A DNA stretch of 64,000 nt from Nocardia anaemiae NBRC 100462 (GCF_001612725.1 NZ_BDAZ01000029.1:124001-188000); one strand, 5' to 3'. Shown: positions 26,040 to 34,458, counted from the stretch's first letter. Notes: generated by a model not told the origin, from the sequence alone. Translations and numbers: made by a program.

Positions 26040-27221
26040 TCAGGTCGGGTCGAGCACGATCTTCACCGCACCGTCGGTTTTGCGCTGGAACATCCGATAG
26101 GCGTCGGGCGCCTCGGATAGTGGAAGCCGGTGGGTGGCAAAGCTTTCCACGCCGAGCGGATCGTCGTCGCCAAGCAGTGCCAGAATCTCGGGCGCCCAGC
26201 GGGTTACGTTGGCCTGGCCCATGCGGAGCTGGATCTGCTTGTCGAACAGGATTCGCATCGGAATCGGGTCCACCATGCCGCCGTAGACACCGACCAGCGA
26301 GATCGTTCCGCCGCGGCGCACGATATCGATCGCGCTGTGCAGAGCGGCCAGCCGATCCACCCCCACCGTGTCGGTGACGCGCCGTGCGACGCGATCGGGC
26401 AGCAACGCGGCAGCGCGCTGCGCCATCGCCGCGACCGGTGACCCGTGCGCCTCCATGCCGACCGCATCGATCACCGCGTCGGTGCCGCGGCCATCGGTGC
26501 GCTCGCGGATGACATCACCGACTGCCGAATCGATATCGCAGTCGATCACCTCGATGCCGCGCGCGGCCACCCGGGCCAACCGCTCGGGCACTCGGTCCAC
26601 CCCGATCACCCGCAATCCGCGATGCGCGGCGATCCGGCAGGCCATATCGCCGATCGGCCCGAGGCCGAGCACGGTAACCGAGCCGCCCGCGGGCACGGAC
26701 GCGTATTCCACCGCCTGCCACGCGGTGGGCAGCACATCGGACAGGTATAGGAATCGGGTGTCGTCCGGGCCGTGCGGCACGCTGATGTGCGTGGCGTCGG
26801 CATGCGGCACCCGCAGATATTCCGCCTGTCCGCCCGGAACCTGGCCGTACAGCTTGGAATATCCGAAAAGTGCTGCGCCGCTGCCATATTCGCGCACCTG
26901 TGTGGTTTCACACTGGGTCGGCAGCCCGCACGAGCACATATAGCAGTCGCCGCAACTGATCTGGAACGGCACGACGACCCGGTCGCCGCGAGTCAGTGTG
27001 CTGACCGCGGGGCCGGTTTCTTCGACGATGCCGATCGGTTCGTGCCCGAGCACGTCACCCGCGTTCAGGTACGCGCCAAGCACCTCGTAGAGGTGCAGAT
27101 CCGATCCGCAGATCGCCGACGATGTCACCCGCACGATCGCGTCGGTGGGTTCCTCGATCCGCGGATCGGGGACCTCCTCGACCGCTACCGTGCGCGGCGC
27201 CTGCCAAGTCACTGCTCTCAT
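26040..27221 (-). CDS. Zinc-dependent alcohol dehydrogenase, formaldehyde-dehydrogenase-like
   Basis: Medium-chain dehydrogenase of 393 aa. Catalytic zinc ligands Cys38 (AICGSD) and His60 (GHEP) and the structural zinc cysteines Cys90, Cys93, Cys96 and Cys104 are all present; the NAD motif is GLGPIGDMA. The C-terminal insertion with DTVGVDRLAALHSAID resembles the glutathione-independent formaldehyde dehydrogenase branch, many of which act on unknown alcohols. It is in an operon with the SDR gene and, upstream, the 23-aa peptide and the glycosyltransferase. Confidence 0.87.
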   Translation of the reverse strand: MRAVTWQAPRTVAVEEVPDPRIEEPTDAIVRVTSSAICGSDLHLYEVLGAYLNAGDVLGHEPIGIVEETGPAVSTLTRGDRVVVPFQISCGDCYMCSCGLPTQCETTQVREYGSGAALFGYSKLYGQVPGGQAEYLRVPHADATHISVPHGPDDTRFLYLSDVLPTAWQAVEYASVPAGGSVTVLGLGPIGDMACRIAAHRGLRVIGVDRVPERLARVAARGIEVIDCDIDSAVGDVIRERTDGRGTDAVIDAVGMEAHGSPVAAMAQRAAALLPDRVARRVTDTVGVDRLAALHSAIDIVRRGGTISLVGVYGGMVDPIPMRILFDKQIQLRMGQANVTRWAPEILALLGDDDPLGVESFATHRLPLSEAPDAYRMFQRKTDGAVKIVLDPT

Positions 27222-27284
27222 GTGGACTCCTCACCCGAACACTCGGCCAGGGCATCGCAGCCGAATACCGGCCGCCTTTGGGCA

Positions 27285-27356
27285 CTACCCGCAACCGGGC
27301 AACCTAACCGGCAGTCCGGCATCGGTGAAGTCGCTGGTGATGACCGCCTTTCTCAT
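27285..27356 (-). CDS. Very short ORF of 23 codons coupled to the glycosyltransferase
   Basis: Begins MRKAVITSDF and ends VRLPGCG. The ATG overlaps the glycosyltransferase stop as ATGA, and AAGGAG lies 6 nt upstream, so translation is likely. It has a single cysteine, near the C-terminus, and no signal or membrane segment. It could be a leader peptide for the alcohol dehydrogenase gene 63 nt further on, a peptide substrate of the neighbouring enzymes, or the scar of a lost gene. No family recognised. Confidence 0.4.
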   Translation of the reverse strand: MRKAVITSDFTDAGLPVRLPGCG

Positions 27357-28354
27357 GACGCTCTCCTTGCGATCGGGCCCATGGTGGCCGCGATCGCGGC
27401 GGCGGCGCGGTGTGCGGCGTCGCGGGTACCCCAGCGCCGCCACCTGCCCGGATCCAGTCCGCGCGCGCGGGAAATCAGCTCGGGCCACGCGGACAGGTCG
27501 GGCCATCGCGGCGATACCACCGCGAGACCGGCCACGTCCAGTGCGCGCGCGGTCGCGTCCTGTTCGCCGAACGGACGCTCGGCGGGAATGATGATCGCCG
27601 GTTTGGCCGCGCTGGCGATATCGGATACCGCGGCTTGACCGGCATGCGAAACGATGACATCCGCGGTGCACAGCGACGGCCACGGGTCCTCGACCCAGCG
27701 CTCGACACCGACTGTGCGCCAATGGTATTCGGGATACTGGTCGGCGCAGGCGCGGATCATCGCGGCGGTGAACACCGCGCCGCCCACGCCGCCGAGGACC
27801 AGGATCGTCGGGCGGTCGGTGTGCGGCGTGCGCATCCGGGGGCGGTCGGTGAAACGGCCGATGCCGCCGACATATCTGGTCTTGTCGGCGTACGGACGCA
27901 ACCAGTCCGGATCGTAGAGTTCGCGTGGCCAAGCCGCGATGATCAGGTCGGCGATCCGGTGCACGAGTTGATGCGGCTGGTCGGTGCGCACGCCGGGCAG
28001 CCCCATCGAAATGACCGGAATGCCGTGCAGCCGGGCCAAAAGGCCGACCTCCACCGATACGTCGACGACCAACGCGCGTGGGTGTGCCTGTGCGATCCAC
28101 GCCGCGACGGCCGCCATGCGGGCGGCCAGACCTGGCTCGTGCCTCGGTGCCCAATGGAAAACGCCTGCGGCGGTTGGGTCTTCGAGTTCGGGGGCGAGAT
28201 TGTCGAACGGCAGGCGGATCACCTCGTCGAAAATGTCCTCCCCGGTGAACGGCATCGAGGACAGCGCGGTCACCGGTTCATCGAGATGGGCGCAGATGGT
28301 TCGCGCCCGCGTCAGGTGGCCGCAGCCGTGGTGATGGATGTAGTAGCCGATCAT
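27353..28354 (-). CDS. GT-B glycosyltransferase, MurG/MGT-like
   Basis: Protein of 333 aa. The N-terminal MIGYYIHHHGCGHLTRA resembles the N-terminal glycine loop of GT-B enzymes acting on acceptors; the C-terminal domain has the donor-binding segment DVIVSHAGQAAVSDIASAAKPAIIIP and RPFGEQDATARAL, as in MurG/UDP-glycosyltransferases. The acceptor is unknown. Start ATG with GAGGTG 4 nt upstream. It lies between the 67-aa and 23-aa reading frames on the same strand, with alcohol dehydrogenase and SDR genes downstream, so a small sugar-containing product is plausible. Confidence 0.82.
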   Translation of the reverse strand: MIGYYIHHHGCGHLTRARTICAHLDEPVTALSSMPFTGEDIFDEVIRLPFDNLAPELEDPTAAGVFHWAPRHEPGLAARMAAVAAWIAQAHPRALVVDVSVEVGLLARLHGIPVISMGLPGVRTDQPHQLVHRIADLIIAAWPRELYDPDWLRPYADKTRYVGGIGRFTDRPRMRTPHTDRPTILVLGGVGGAVFTAAMIRACADQYPEYHWRTVGVERWVEDPWPSLCTADVIVSHAGQAAVSDIASAAKPAIIIPAERPFGEQDATARALDVAGLAVVSPRWPDLSAWPELISRARGLDPGRWRRWGTRDAAHRAAAAIAATMGPIARRAS

Positions 28355-28378
28355 GCCGCACCTCGATGCCGTTGTGGA

Positions 28379-28582
28379 TCATCGCGAGGTGAAAGTCCCG
28401 GGTGTGGGGAGCCGATAGTCGCGTTCGAGATCCCGCAGGAGCATGGGCCGCCGCTGCCCGCCGCCGTGCGGCTCGACTTCGGCGTACGGAACCGGACTGC
28501 GCCTGATCGCCTTGACCTCGACAGCTGCGGCTTGTTCGGCCGTCGCGGCGGGTACGAGCAGTGTTCCTGGACAGATCCTCAT
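28379..28582 (-). CDS. Small protein of 67 aa upstream of the glycosyltransferase
   Basis: Unknown protein beginning MRICPGTLLVPAA, with a basic middle (EVKAIRRSP), a glycine turn (PHGGGQRR) and the conserved-looking end LLRDLERDYRLPTPGTF. It has an AAAGG ribosome site 9 nt before the ATG and stops 24 nt before the glycosyltransferase start. No signal peptide or membrane segment. The strand and spacing suggest the first gene of the glycosyltransferase operon. A structural partner, an activator or a peptide substrate are all open. Confidence 0.5.
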   Translation of the reverse strand: MRICPGTLLVPAATAEQAAAVEVKAIRRSPVPYAEVEPHGGGQRRPMLLRDLERDYRLPTPGTFTSR

Positions 28583-28717
28583 GGTTCGCGCCTTTCAGGC
28601 TGAACGCACTCTGGTTGGGTGGATCGGTCGTACCCGGCGTCGGCACGAGCAAACCGCCGCTATTGATCTTCGTCGAGTGGACGCCTCTACGGCGCGCGCA
28701 TTATCGGATGAGAACGT

Positions 28718-29326
28718 TCAGCACGCGGGTAGTGCGCGGTCGAGGCCACCTTCGCCGCGATCCCCATCAGCGTCGGTCTCCTGATTTGTGAACGCGCCGT
28801 CAGCTTGTCGGGTGCGGCGGATGCCTGGCCAGCCCACTGGGAGTTGGACGCGGCCTGCCCGGATATCGCCGATGAGGTGCGCGTAGCCGTCCCGGACCTC
28901 GCCTAGATGGACCCATGCCGAGTGCCGAAGCTCCTCGCAGTCGGTGTGCAGTACGGTCCACCATGCCTCGGCGTAGGTCTTCGCGACATGGCTGATCACC
29001 TCACCGAAGGTGTGCGTATGGCGGCGGGCGCACCGACTGTGGCGGACGTAGGAGGCTGCCCAAGAGTTGATCTTGTCGATGACCTTCGCGATATCCGCAT
29101 GCAGCGCTGTCTCGGTGACCTCGGGTGGGTGCCGTTGCGGATTCAAAACCGCCGAAATCAGGGCAGCATGCAGATCGCCGAGTTCTCGCGCCCAGGTGAT
29201 CAGTGGGAACGGCTCGGTGAGACGCCCGGCGATCGCGGCCAATAGTTGTTCCGGCGAGAGCACAGATGCCGCGTCTATCGCTCGGTCATCCTCCGTCGCC
29301 GCTAAACCCGCGTCCATGGGAATCAC
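28718..29326 (-). CDS. Hypothetical protein, DUF4254-like
   Basis: Helical protein of 202 aa. The central part, from ELGDLHAALISAVLN to HTHTFGEVISHVAKTYAEAW, recalls the actinobacterial DUF4254 pattern (an ELAxLH segment, a DI-VD-IN segment, HTeTLGxVVdrLa), but with substitutions, so the match is tentative. The C-terminal 35 residues are polar and probably disordered. The start GTG at 29326 has AAGGA 5 nt upstream. It lies 135 nt upstream of the glycosyltransferase operon on the same strand. Confidence 0.6.
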   Translation of the reverse strand: MIPMDAGLAATEDDRAIDAASVLSPEQLLAAIAGRLTEPFPLITWARELGDLHAALISAVLNPQRHPPEVTETALHADIAKVIDKINSWAASYVRHSRCARRHTHTFGEVISHVAKTYAEAWWTVLHTDCEELRHSAWVHLGEVRDGYAHLIGDIRAGRVQLPVGWPGIRRTRQADGAFTNQETDADGDRGEGGLDRALPAC

Positions 29327-29539
29327 ATGTCCTTCCGGCAGCGAGTGCTCACGGCGCCACGGACCGCCATCTGCGGTCGGTGCTGACGTAGCGGCCGGTC
29401 ATGTGACGTGTTCTGAGGCTCGTTGGTTGACAGCCTCGGCGAGATGGGCGTGCTGATGCATAGGTCGTGCTCGACTATTTCGAGATGAATGGTTGATGCG
29501 GTGAGCGCAGCGCTGCGGCTCGGCGCATAATGCTAATAC

Positions 29540-29557
29540 TGACTGCGCACTCAGTCA
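29540..29557. promoter_or_regulatory. TetR operator candidate
   Basis: TGACTG-CGCACT-CAGTCA, perfect 6-nt arms, 67 nt upstream of the TetR start at 29625. The sequence type (TGACTGAGTG read on the minus strand) is usual for AcrR/TetR operators, so autoregulation is likely. Confidence 0.6.
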
Positions 29558-29624
29558 ACGGCTGATCGAGCAGGTAGCGGGTGCTAGAGTTTGGCGGAAA
29601 TTTGGCCGAGGAGGGGTGGGATCA

Positions 29625-30320
29625 GTGAGTGGGCCTGCGACGGGACCGGGCAAGTCGGGCGCGATTCTCGATATATTCACGCGCCACGTCGCCGAGAAGG
29701 GCTATGACGGGACCAGTTTCAGCGGTGTAGCGAGCGAGCTGGGCATCTCACAGGGCTTGATCGTGCACCACTACGGCACGAAGGCGCGGTTGTTGGAAGC
29801 GCTGCACGTTTCCTATATGCGGCGCCGGATCGATGAGGCTCGGCGAATCGTGGCGGAGTTCGCTACCCCGACCGAGCAGTTGGCCGGGCTATTGCACGCG
29901 GCCATGCTCTACCAGGTGCACGATCGAAATCGGACCGTCGCGTTCCAGCGTGAGGTCGCGCGGCTGGCGCAGGAGGATGAGGAGTCCGAGGGGCGCAAGC
30001 TGCGCAGGAGTTATATCGGAATCCTGCACAGCGTGGTCGATGCGGGCATTGCCGCGGGCGAGTTCCGCGCTGTCGATACCAGTATCCGGAGCCTGCTCAT
30101 CTTCGGTGCCGCACAATGGGCGTGGACGTGGTTCGAGCCGGAAGGGCGTAGTTCCGCCGAGCAGGTCGGCGCCGAACTGGTAGATCTCACTCTCGGCTCA
30201 CTACTGGTCGATCGTAGATCGCTGCCGCGCCTGTGCGATCCCCACGGCCGACTGGTCGCGGCGGTGATCGAGATCATCACCAGTGGACCGGGGGAGCCGA
30301 CACCAACGCCGCAGGGATGA
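29625..30320 (+). CDS. TetR/AcrR-family regulator
   Basis: Regulator of 231 aa. Helix-turn-helix at residues about 10-55 (ILDIFTRHVAEKGYDGTSFSGVASELGISQGLIVHHYGTK), then a full helical ligand domain. GAGGAGGGG at 29608-29616 decides the start: the GTG at 29616 is inside it, while the GTG at 29625 has normal spacing. A palindrome lies upstream (29540-29557). The divergent minus-strand DUF4254-like gene (start 29326) could be its second target. Confidence 0.87.
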   Translation: MSGPATGPGKSGAILDIFTRHVAEKGYDGTSFSGVASELGISQGLIVHHYGTKARLLEALHVSYMRRRIDEARRIVAEFATPTEQLAGLLHAAMLYQVHDRNRTVAFQREVARLAQEDEESEGRKLRRSYIGILHSVVDAGIAAGEFRAVDTSIRSLLIFGAAQWAWTWFEPEGRSSAEQVGAELVDLTLGSLLVDRRSLPRLCDPHGRLVAAVIEIITSGPGEPTPTPQG

Positions 30321-30412
30321 CCATGTATCGAAGGTGTGCCAGAGCCCGATACGGGTACGACCGAGGTGTTGATGGCGGACCATGTCCGGGGTGCGCGAGT
30401 GAGTGAATGATC

Positions 30413-30655
30413 ATGAAGACGAGATCACCGGAGACGGTGAAATGCGGGGGCTGCCGGTCCTGGTGGCCGCTGAGCGCGCACAATGTCTGCCATTGTTCCC
30501 AATGTCATCAGACGTTCACCGGCGAAAAGGCTGCGACTCGGCACCTGGTTGTCGATTATCGCCACAAGCCGCACGTCATCTGTCGGACACCGCAAAGCGT
30601 CGGGCTTGTTGATGCGGGCCGCGACTATCCCTGCTGGGGATTCCCGCAGGATTAG
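30413..30655 (+). CDS. Small zinc-ribbon protein, FDXHR-like
   Basis: Protein of 80 aa with the pattern CGGC...WW...CHCSQCHQTFTGE...RHL, which matches the FDXHR family of putative zinc-binding proteins found in actinobacteria and their phages (CxxC, CxxCH, TF). The FDxHR segment itself is changed to ATRHL. Starts at 30407 or 30413; neither has a strong ribosome site. Function unknown. Such genes are often on phage or plasmid DNA, which may hint at past transfer. Confidence 0.6.
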   Translation: MKTRSPETVKCGGCRSWWPLSAHNVCHCSQCHQTFTGEKAATRHLVVDYRHKPHVICRTPQSVGLVDAGRDYPCWGFPQD

Positions 30656-30668
30656 CGTCCGATCCGGA

Positions 30669-30968
30669 CTACTGCCCGGTGCCGCCTTGGTCCTGCTGGG
30701 CGAGAACGAAGGTGCCCTGGCCGTTCGGGTCCAGTTCGGTATCGAGGATCTTGTCGTCCAAGAAGGCCGCGGCCTGCTCGTCCAGGAAGATCCGCGACCC
30801 CTCCGCGGTCAAGACCTGGTCCTGCTCGGCCGGTCCCGCGGTTATCGCCAGCGACATGGTCTGGGCGCCATCCGTGGTGGAGATCCGCAGCCCGGCATCC
30901 GTCGGTATGCCCTCTGCCGAGGTGATGGTGCGAACTGCCTCGATGGCGCTAGGGGTGAGCATCAGCAT
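30669..30968 (-). CDS. HesB/IscA-like protein lacking cysteines
   Basis: Protein of 99 aa with the A-type carrier fold pattern: MLTPSAIEAVRTI, GLRISTTDG, VLTAEGSRIFLDEQAAAFLDDKILDTEL. The three cysteines that bind iron or a cluster in IscA/ErpA are absent, and the protein has no cysteine at all, so iron-sulfur transfer is unlikely. Such HesB-like proteins are common in high-GC actinobacteria with unknown role. ATG with AAGGA 9 nt upstream. Confidence 0.75.
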   Translation of the reverse strand: MLMLTPSAIEAVRTITSAEGIPTDAGLRISTTDGAQTMSLAITAGPAEQDQVLTAEGSRIFLDEQAAAFLDDKILDTELDPNGQGTFVLAQQDQGGTGQ

Positions 30969-31181
30969 CTGTCTGGTTCCTTCCGCTTGCCGTCACAGTC
31001 GGCCGAGGTGACCGAACTGCATTTCCCGCGGGCCAGTCTCCAGCCCCGATAGTCGGCCGATGGCCGCATCGGCACCGGCATCCACCTAGCAGTAGCCATG
31101 AACTGGTTCGCGCAAACCACCCCTGCGTGAGGGGGCGTGAACACGGTCTTTCCCCGCCACCCTTGCCATCAAGCTCTGACC

Positions 31182-32486
31182 TCAGGTCGGGGCTTGCAGG
31201 GTGTGCAGGACCCAGTGCCCCTTTTCGTTGGTTTTCGCGTAGTAGAGGCTGGCGTCGGCGGCGTCGAGCAGGGATTCGGCATTGGCTCCGGCGATCGGTG
31301 TGATCACCGCACCGATGCTGGCCGCTACTCGCAGTTGCTGGCCATCGATGGTGATGGGCTCGGGGAATACCGACAATAGTCGGTCCGCGATCGCGGTTAT
31401 CTGGTCAGCGGTGGCCGGGGGCGGGATCAGGACGACGAACTCGTCGCCGCCGAGCCGGGAAATGAGGCAGTCGTAGCCAGACAGTTTGTCGTGCAAGCGG
31501 GTGGCCACCGCGACCAGGACTTTATCGCCGGTTCCGTGGCCGAAGCGGTCGTTGACATATTTGAAGTGATCGAGATCCGCGAAACATAGCCCGGCCCGGT
31601 CGCTTTCGTCGGCGGTCGCGATGAGTCCCTCGATCCGCTCGAGTAGGTAGCGTCGGTTCGGCAGGCCGGTGAGCGGGTCATGTCGGGCCTGTTTGCGAAG
31701 TTCCTGTTGGAGCCGGTGTTCTTCGGTGCTGTCGGCTCCGATGGCCAGCAGGTAGTCCGGCTTTCCGTCGTTTCCTTTGACATAGGAGATGGCGAATGAC
31801 ATCCACCCGACGCTGCCGTCGGCACGTACCAGTCGACGCTCGAGTCGGACCGTGCCCGCCCCGGTAGGGACCAGCTGTTCGTAGAGCAGGGCACGGATAT
31901 CGTCTCGGTCGTCGGGATGGGCGAAGTCGTACACCGAGATCCCGCGCAGCGCCTCGACCGGTACGCCGATCATGTCGGCCAGACCCCGATTGGCTTCCAG
32001 CAGTGTGCCATTGGTGTCGCCGATGGCGATCGCGACGGCCGTATTGTCGAACAGGATGCGATATCTCGTATCCTGTTCGTCCTGCTCGGTTGAATACTGC
32101 TGTGCGCGAGACTCATCGCGGTGTGCCTGATGACCTTGTCCGAGAGCGGCCAGCAGTCCGGCGAGGCGCTGTCGGGCGTCGGGCCGATCGGAGTAGTCGG
32201 CCAGCCGATACAACACCTGCGCCGACACCGTCGGCACCAGATCCTCGGCCAAGCGGGCAGCCGATAGCGCCGCCCCGACTCGGCTGCCCACGGTCACGTC
32301 GAAGGGGTCGGCCTCGATGGCTGCGGAAAGGTCATGGATCAGTCCGGATAACTGTTGGTCTCCGAAGTCATCGGGCATACGCATGCCATCGGCGGCGGCA
32401 AGCGTTTGCCACCAGGCTCGAGCCAGTGCCGCACACTGGGAGTCGTCCACCACAGCCCTTCGATACCTTGCGCCGCTCGACATACC
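31182..32486 (-). CDS. PAS-GGDEF diguanylate cyclase
   Basis: Signalling enzyme of about 434 aa. An N-terminal helical region (about 10-130) precedes a PAS domain (about 140-250) with a PAC segment (WMSFAISYVKGNDGKPDYLLAIG), then a GGDEF domain with LCFADLDHFKYVND, and the active-site loop RLGGDEF intact; it should make cyclic di-GMP from two GTP. The RxxD inhibitory site 5 residues before GGDEF is missing (GYDC), so product feedback may be absent. The ATG at 32486 is preferred; the frame is open to 32573. It follows the terpene synthase gene on the same strand. Confidence 0.85.
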   Translation of the reverse strand, partial: GMSSGARYRRAVVDDSQCAALARAWWQTLAAADGMRMPDDFGDQQLSGLIHDLSAAIEADPFDVTVGSRVGAALSAARLAEDLVPTVSAQVLYRLADYSDRPDARQRLAGLLAALGQGHQAHRDESRAQQYSTEQDEQDTRYRILFDNTAVAIAIGDTNGTLLEANRGLADMIGVPVEALRGISVYDFAHPDDRDDIRALLYEQLVPTGAGTVRLERRLVRADGSVGWMSFAISYVKGNDGKPDYLLAIGADSTEEHRLQQELRKQARHDPLTGLPNRRYLLERIEGLIATADESDRAGLCFADLDHFKYVNDRFGHGTGDKVLVAVATRLHDKLSGYDCLISRLGGDEFVVLIPPPATADQITAIADRLLSVFPEPITIDGQQLRVAASIGAVITPIAGANAESLLDAADASLYYAKTNEKGHWVLHTLQAPT

Positions 32487-32569
32487 CCTGACCGAGAGCG
32501 GCGTTGCGTCCAACCGAACGATAGACCGTGCAGACCGTTTCGTGTGGAAATTTCCGGGTCGGGCAATAT

Positions 32570-33673
32570 TCACGAAAGACGGTTCTCGTCGAAGATCGAT
32601 GCCCCCTTATATCTGAGGGTTGTGTTCTGCCATACCCAGGTGGCCTGCACGCAGCCGAGCAGGTCCTCGATATGGGCCGATACCGAATCGGCGACGGAGC
32701 TGTCGGTGACCTTCTCGCACTGGCTCTCGATCCTGGCTCGAATGCTGCGGAATTCGGTCAGGCGGTCGCGCACGAGTCGTGCGGCATCGTGCACAGCGTC
32801 GGCGAGGGTGGCACCCGGGTTGTTCAGCAGGCAGACGGGGATCAGGTTGAAATCGGCGCGGTCGTGGATGCATTCCTTTTCGAAGGAGAACATGTCGTTC
32901 ATCAGCGCTCCGATCTCCACGGTCGAGCGCCGCAGCTGCCGCAGGTCGGCGTCGAGCCCGACGGCGCGAATTCGATCCCAAGGCAGATATTCGTCGCGGC
33001 CGAACTCGCACAGCGCGATCGCCGGATACATGCCCGACACCTGCGCGCGCAGGTCGATGTAGTCCGCTACGGCGAGCAACTCGCCGCGGGCGCGGGCGTT
33101 CTGATCCCGGATGGCCGGACGCAGATGGTCGATGGTCGAATCGAGGAACCGTTGCAGCCAGTCCGGGTCCGCCCAGGCCGCCACCCGCTCGAGGAACTTC
33201 CCGGTCGCAGCCTCCACCGGAGTGGGATTGGTTGCGGCGCAACGGGTATCGAGAAGTCGGCAGAGGTCTGCCACCGTCGCGCGGGCCCGCTGTTTTTCGG
33301 TATCCGTCAGGTGGGCGAACTTCTCGCGGCCGACAGTATCGTTGAGCCAGAACAGGATCGCGTTATAGATCCCGATAATCGTCATCCGCTCGGCGGTGAC
33401 GGCATGCGGATGCAGATACGGAGTCATGCTGTTGTAGTGCGCGCCTCCGGCGTCCAACCAGATCCCGTACCCGCGGCAGAATTGTTCCACCTCCGCACAT
33501 GCCAACGCCCCGAACCGATTCGGCGCGAAACCCTGACAGAAGTCGACGATGTCGCAGTCGGGAGTGCTGAACAGCTCCCGCAGCGACCATCCCCGCGACC
33601 GAACCAACGCCTCATGCTCTGCCCGCATCGTGGCGAGCCGCGCCTCGACCACCGGCGTGTACTCGCCAACCAC
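32570..33673 (-). CDS. Terpene synthase family protein (class I)
   Basis: Terpene cyclase-like protein of 367 aa. The second metal motif NSE is intact (N259, D260, S263, E267 in NDMFSFEKE), and the late RY pair (R354, Y355) is present. The first aspartate-rich motif is atypical: LNDTVGREK at about 110-118 instead of DDxxD. Such proteins convert isoprenyl diphosphates; with one motif changed, activity may be altered or lost. The start GTG at 33673 is fixed by GGGAGGGAG 5-6 nt upstream. No prenyltransferase or P450 lies nearby. The next gene downstream is a diguanylate cyclase. Confidence 0.8.
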   Translation of the reverse strand: MVGEYTPVVEARLATMRAEHEALVRSRGWSLRELFSTPDCDIVDFCQGFAPNRFGALACAEVEQFCRGYGIWLDAGGAHYNSMTPYLHPHAVTAERMTIIGIYNAILFWLNDTVGREKFAHLTDTEKQRARATVADLCRLLDTRCAATNPTPVEAATGKFLERVAAWADPDWLQRFLDSTIDHLRPAIRDQNARARGELLAVADYIDLRAQVSGMYPAIALCEFGRDEYLPWDRIRAVGLDADLRQLRRSTVEIGALMNDMFSFEKECIHDRADFNLIPVCLLNNPGATLADAVHDAARLVRDRLTEFRSIRARIESQCEKVTDSSVADSVSAHIEDLLGCVQATWVWQNTTLRYKGASIFDENRLS

Positions 33674-33890
33674 CAGACTCCCTCCCGACCACACTGTGCC
33701 GCACCTCGCCAGAGTGCCGGACCGAGTCCGGCACTGGCCGCGGCCGGTCATCAAATGATAAATGACCGTGAGCCAGATGGCTCCATTCGGCGATCGGGTG
33801 AAAGGCCTTGTGGGAGAAGGGGCGTGGTCGAGGTTCAGCTCAGGGCGTCGGCCGATCGTGCCGGTGGCGGCAGGCGGGTCGACCTTGTCG

Positions 33891-34205
33891 TCAGCGCGCG
33901 CCGCACGTCCCGGTCGGGGTGTACTGACAGGGGTTCTCGGTGCGGCCTCGGTACTGATCGTGGCCGTCGCTGTTGGAGCGCACTCCGCTGCCGTAGCCGC
34001 TGTTGCGCTGACTGTGGTCGCTGCTGTTGGGGCGCGATCCCGCTCCGTAGCCGCCGTGGCCGCCGCCGGGGCTGTGCGAATCCCGAGGTCCGGCCGAGGC
34101 CTCGAAAAGGTGCGGCGATGCGATCGTCAGCAGCACCAGCGCGATGCTGATCAGCGTCGCGACCACCACGCGACGCACTGTCCAGAACTTCGTTGCGATC
34201 TCCAT
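33891..34205 (-). CDS. Small exported or membrane-anchored Gly/Ser/Asn-rich protein
   Basis: Protein of 104 aa. Residues about 12-30 form one hydrophobic segment (VVVATLISIALVLLTIASP), a signal anchor or signal peptide. The rest is low-complexity, rich in Gly, Ser, Asn and His, ending in a two-cysteine tail (NPCQYTPTGTCGAR). No family recognised. The ATG has GGAAAG 8 nt upstream, and the operator-like site at 34227-34252 lies 21 nt before the start codon. Confidence 0.55.
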   Translation of the reverse strand: MEIATKFWTVRRVVVATLISIALVLLTIASPHLFEASAGPRDSHSPGGGHGGYGAGSRPNSSDHSQRNSGYGSGVRSNSDGHDQYRGRTENPCQYTPTGTCGAR

Positions 34206-34226
34206 CGAACTATCTTTCCGTCAATT

Positions 34227-34252
34227 AACGTACCGCTATATAACGACACATT
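34227..34252. promoter_or_regulatory. Operator-like site, diverged copy of the 4004-4029 repeat
   Basis: Reads AACGTACCG-N8-CGACACATT; 22 of 26 positions match the repeat at 4004-4029, including the whole left core TACCGCTA and TATAACG/AATAACG. It lies between the minus-strand small protein and the plus-strand LuxR gene. Confidence 0.5.
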
Positions 34253-34458
34253 AATCGATGGTGCGTCGAAATGGAAGGCATTTACGGGTCCGTTCGCGTT
34301 CGAGACCCTCCGGACTCGTCGGCGATACGCTGGGCATTGGCGAAAGGTGAGTGCATGTTGCCTGGTGTTCGGAGACATTGCGGATCACCACCCAGCCGGT
34401 GCTCGACCTCCGGGATGGCGGTATCCCCGACGATGTGTCGGCGGTGGTGGAATTCGCG

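Noticed and set aside
27285..27356. Firm RiPP precursor call for the 23-codon frame
   Set aside because: One cysteine and a GLPVRLPGCG tail are not enough; no radical SAM, lanthionine or cyclodehydratase enzyme lies nearby. Reported only as an unexplained short frame.
32528..34150. 540-codon plus-strand frame opposite the terpene synthase gene
   Set aside because: Antisense frame without domains; the terpene synthase carries NSE and RY motifs on the other strand.
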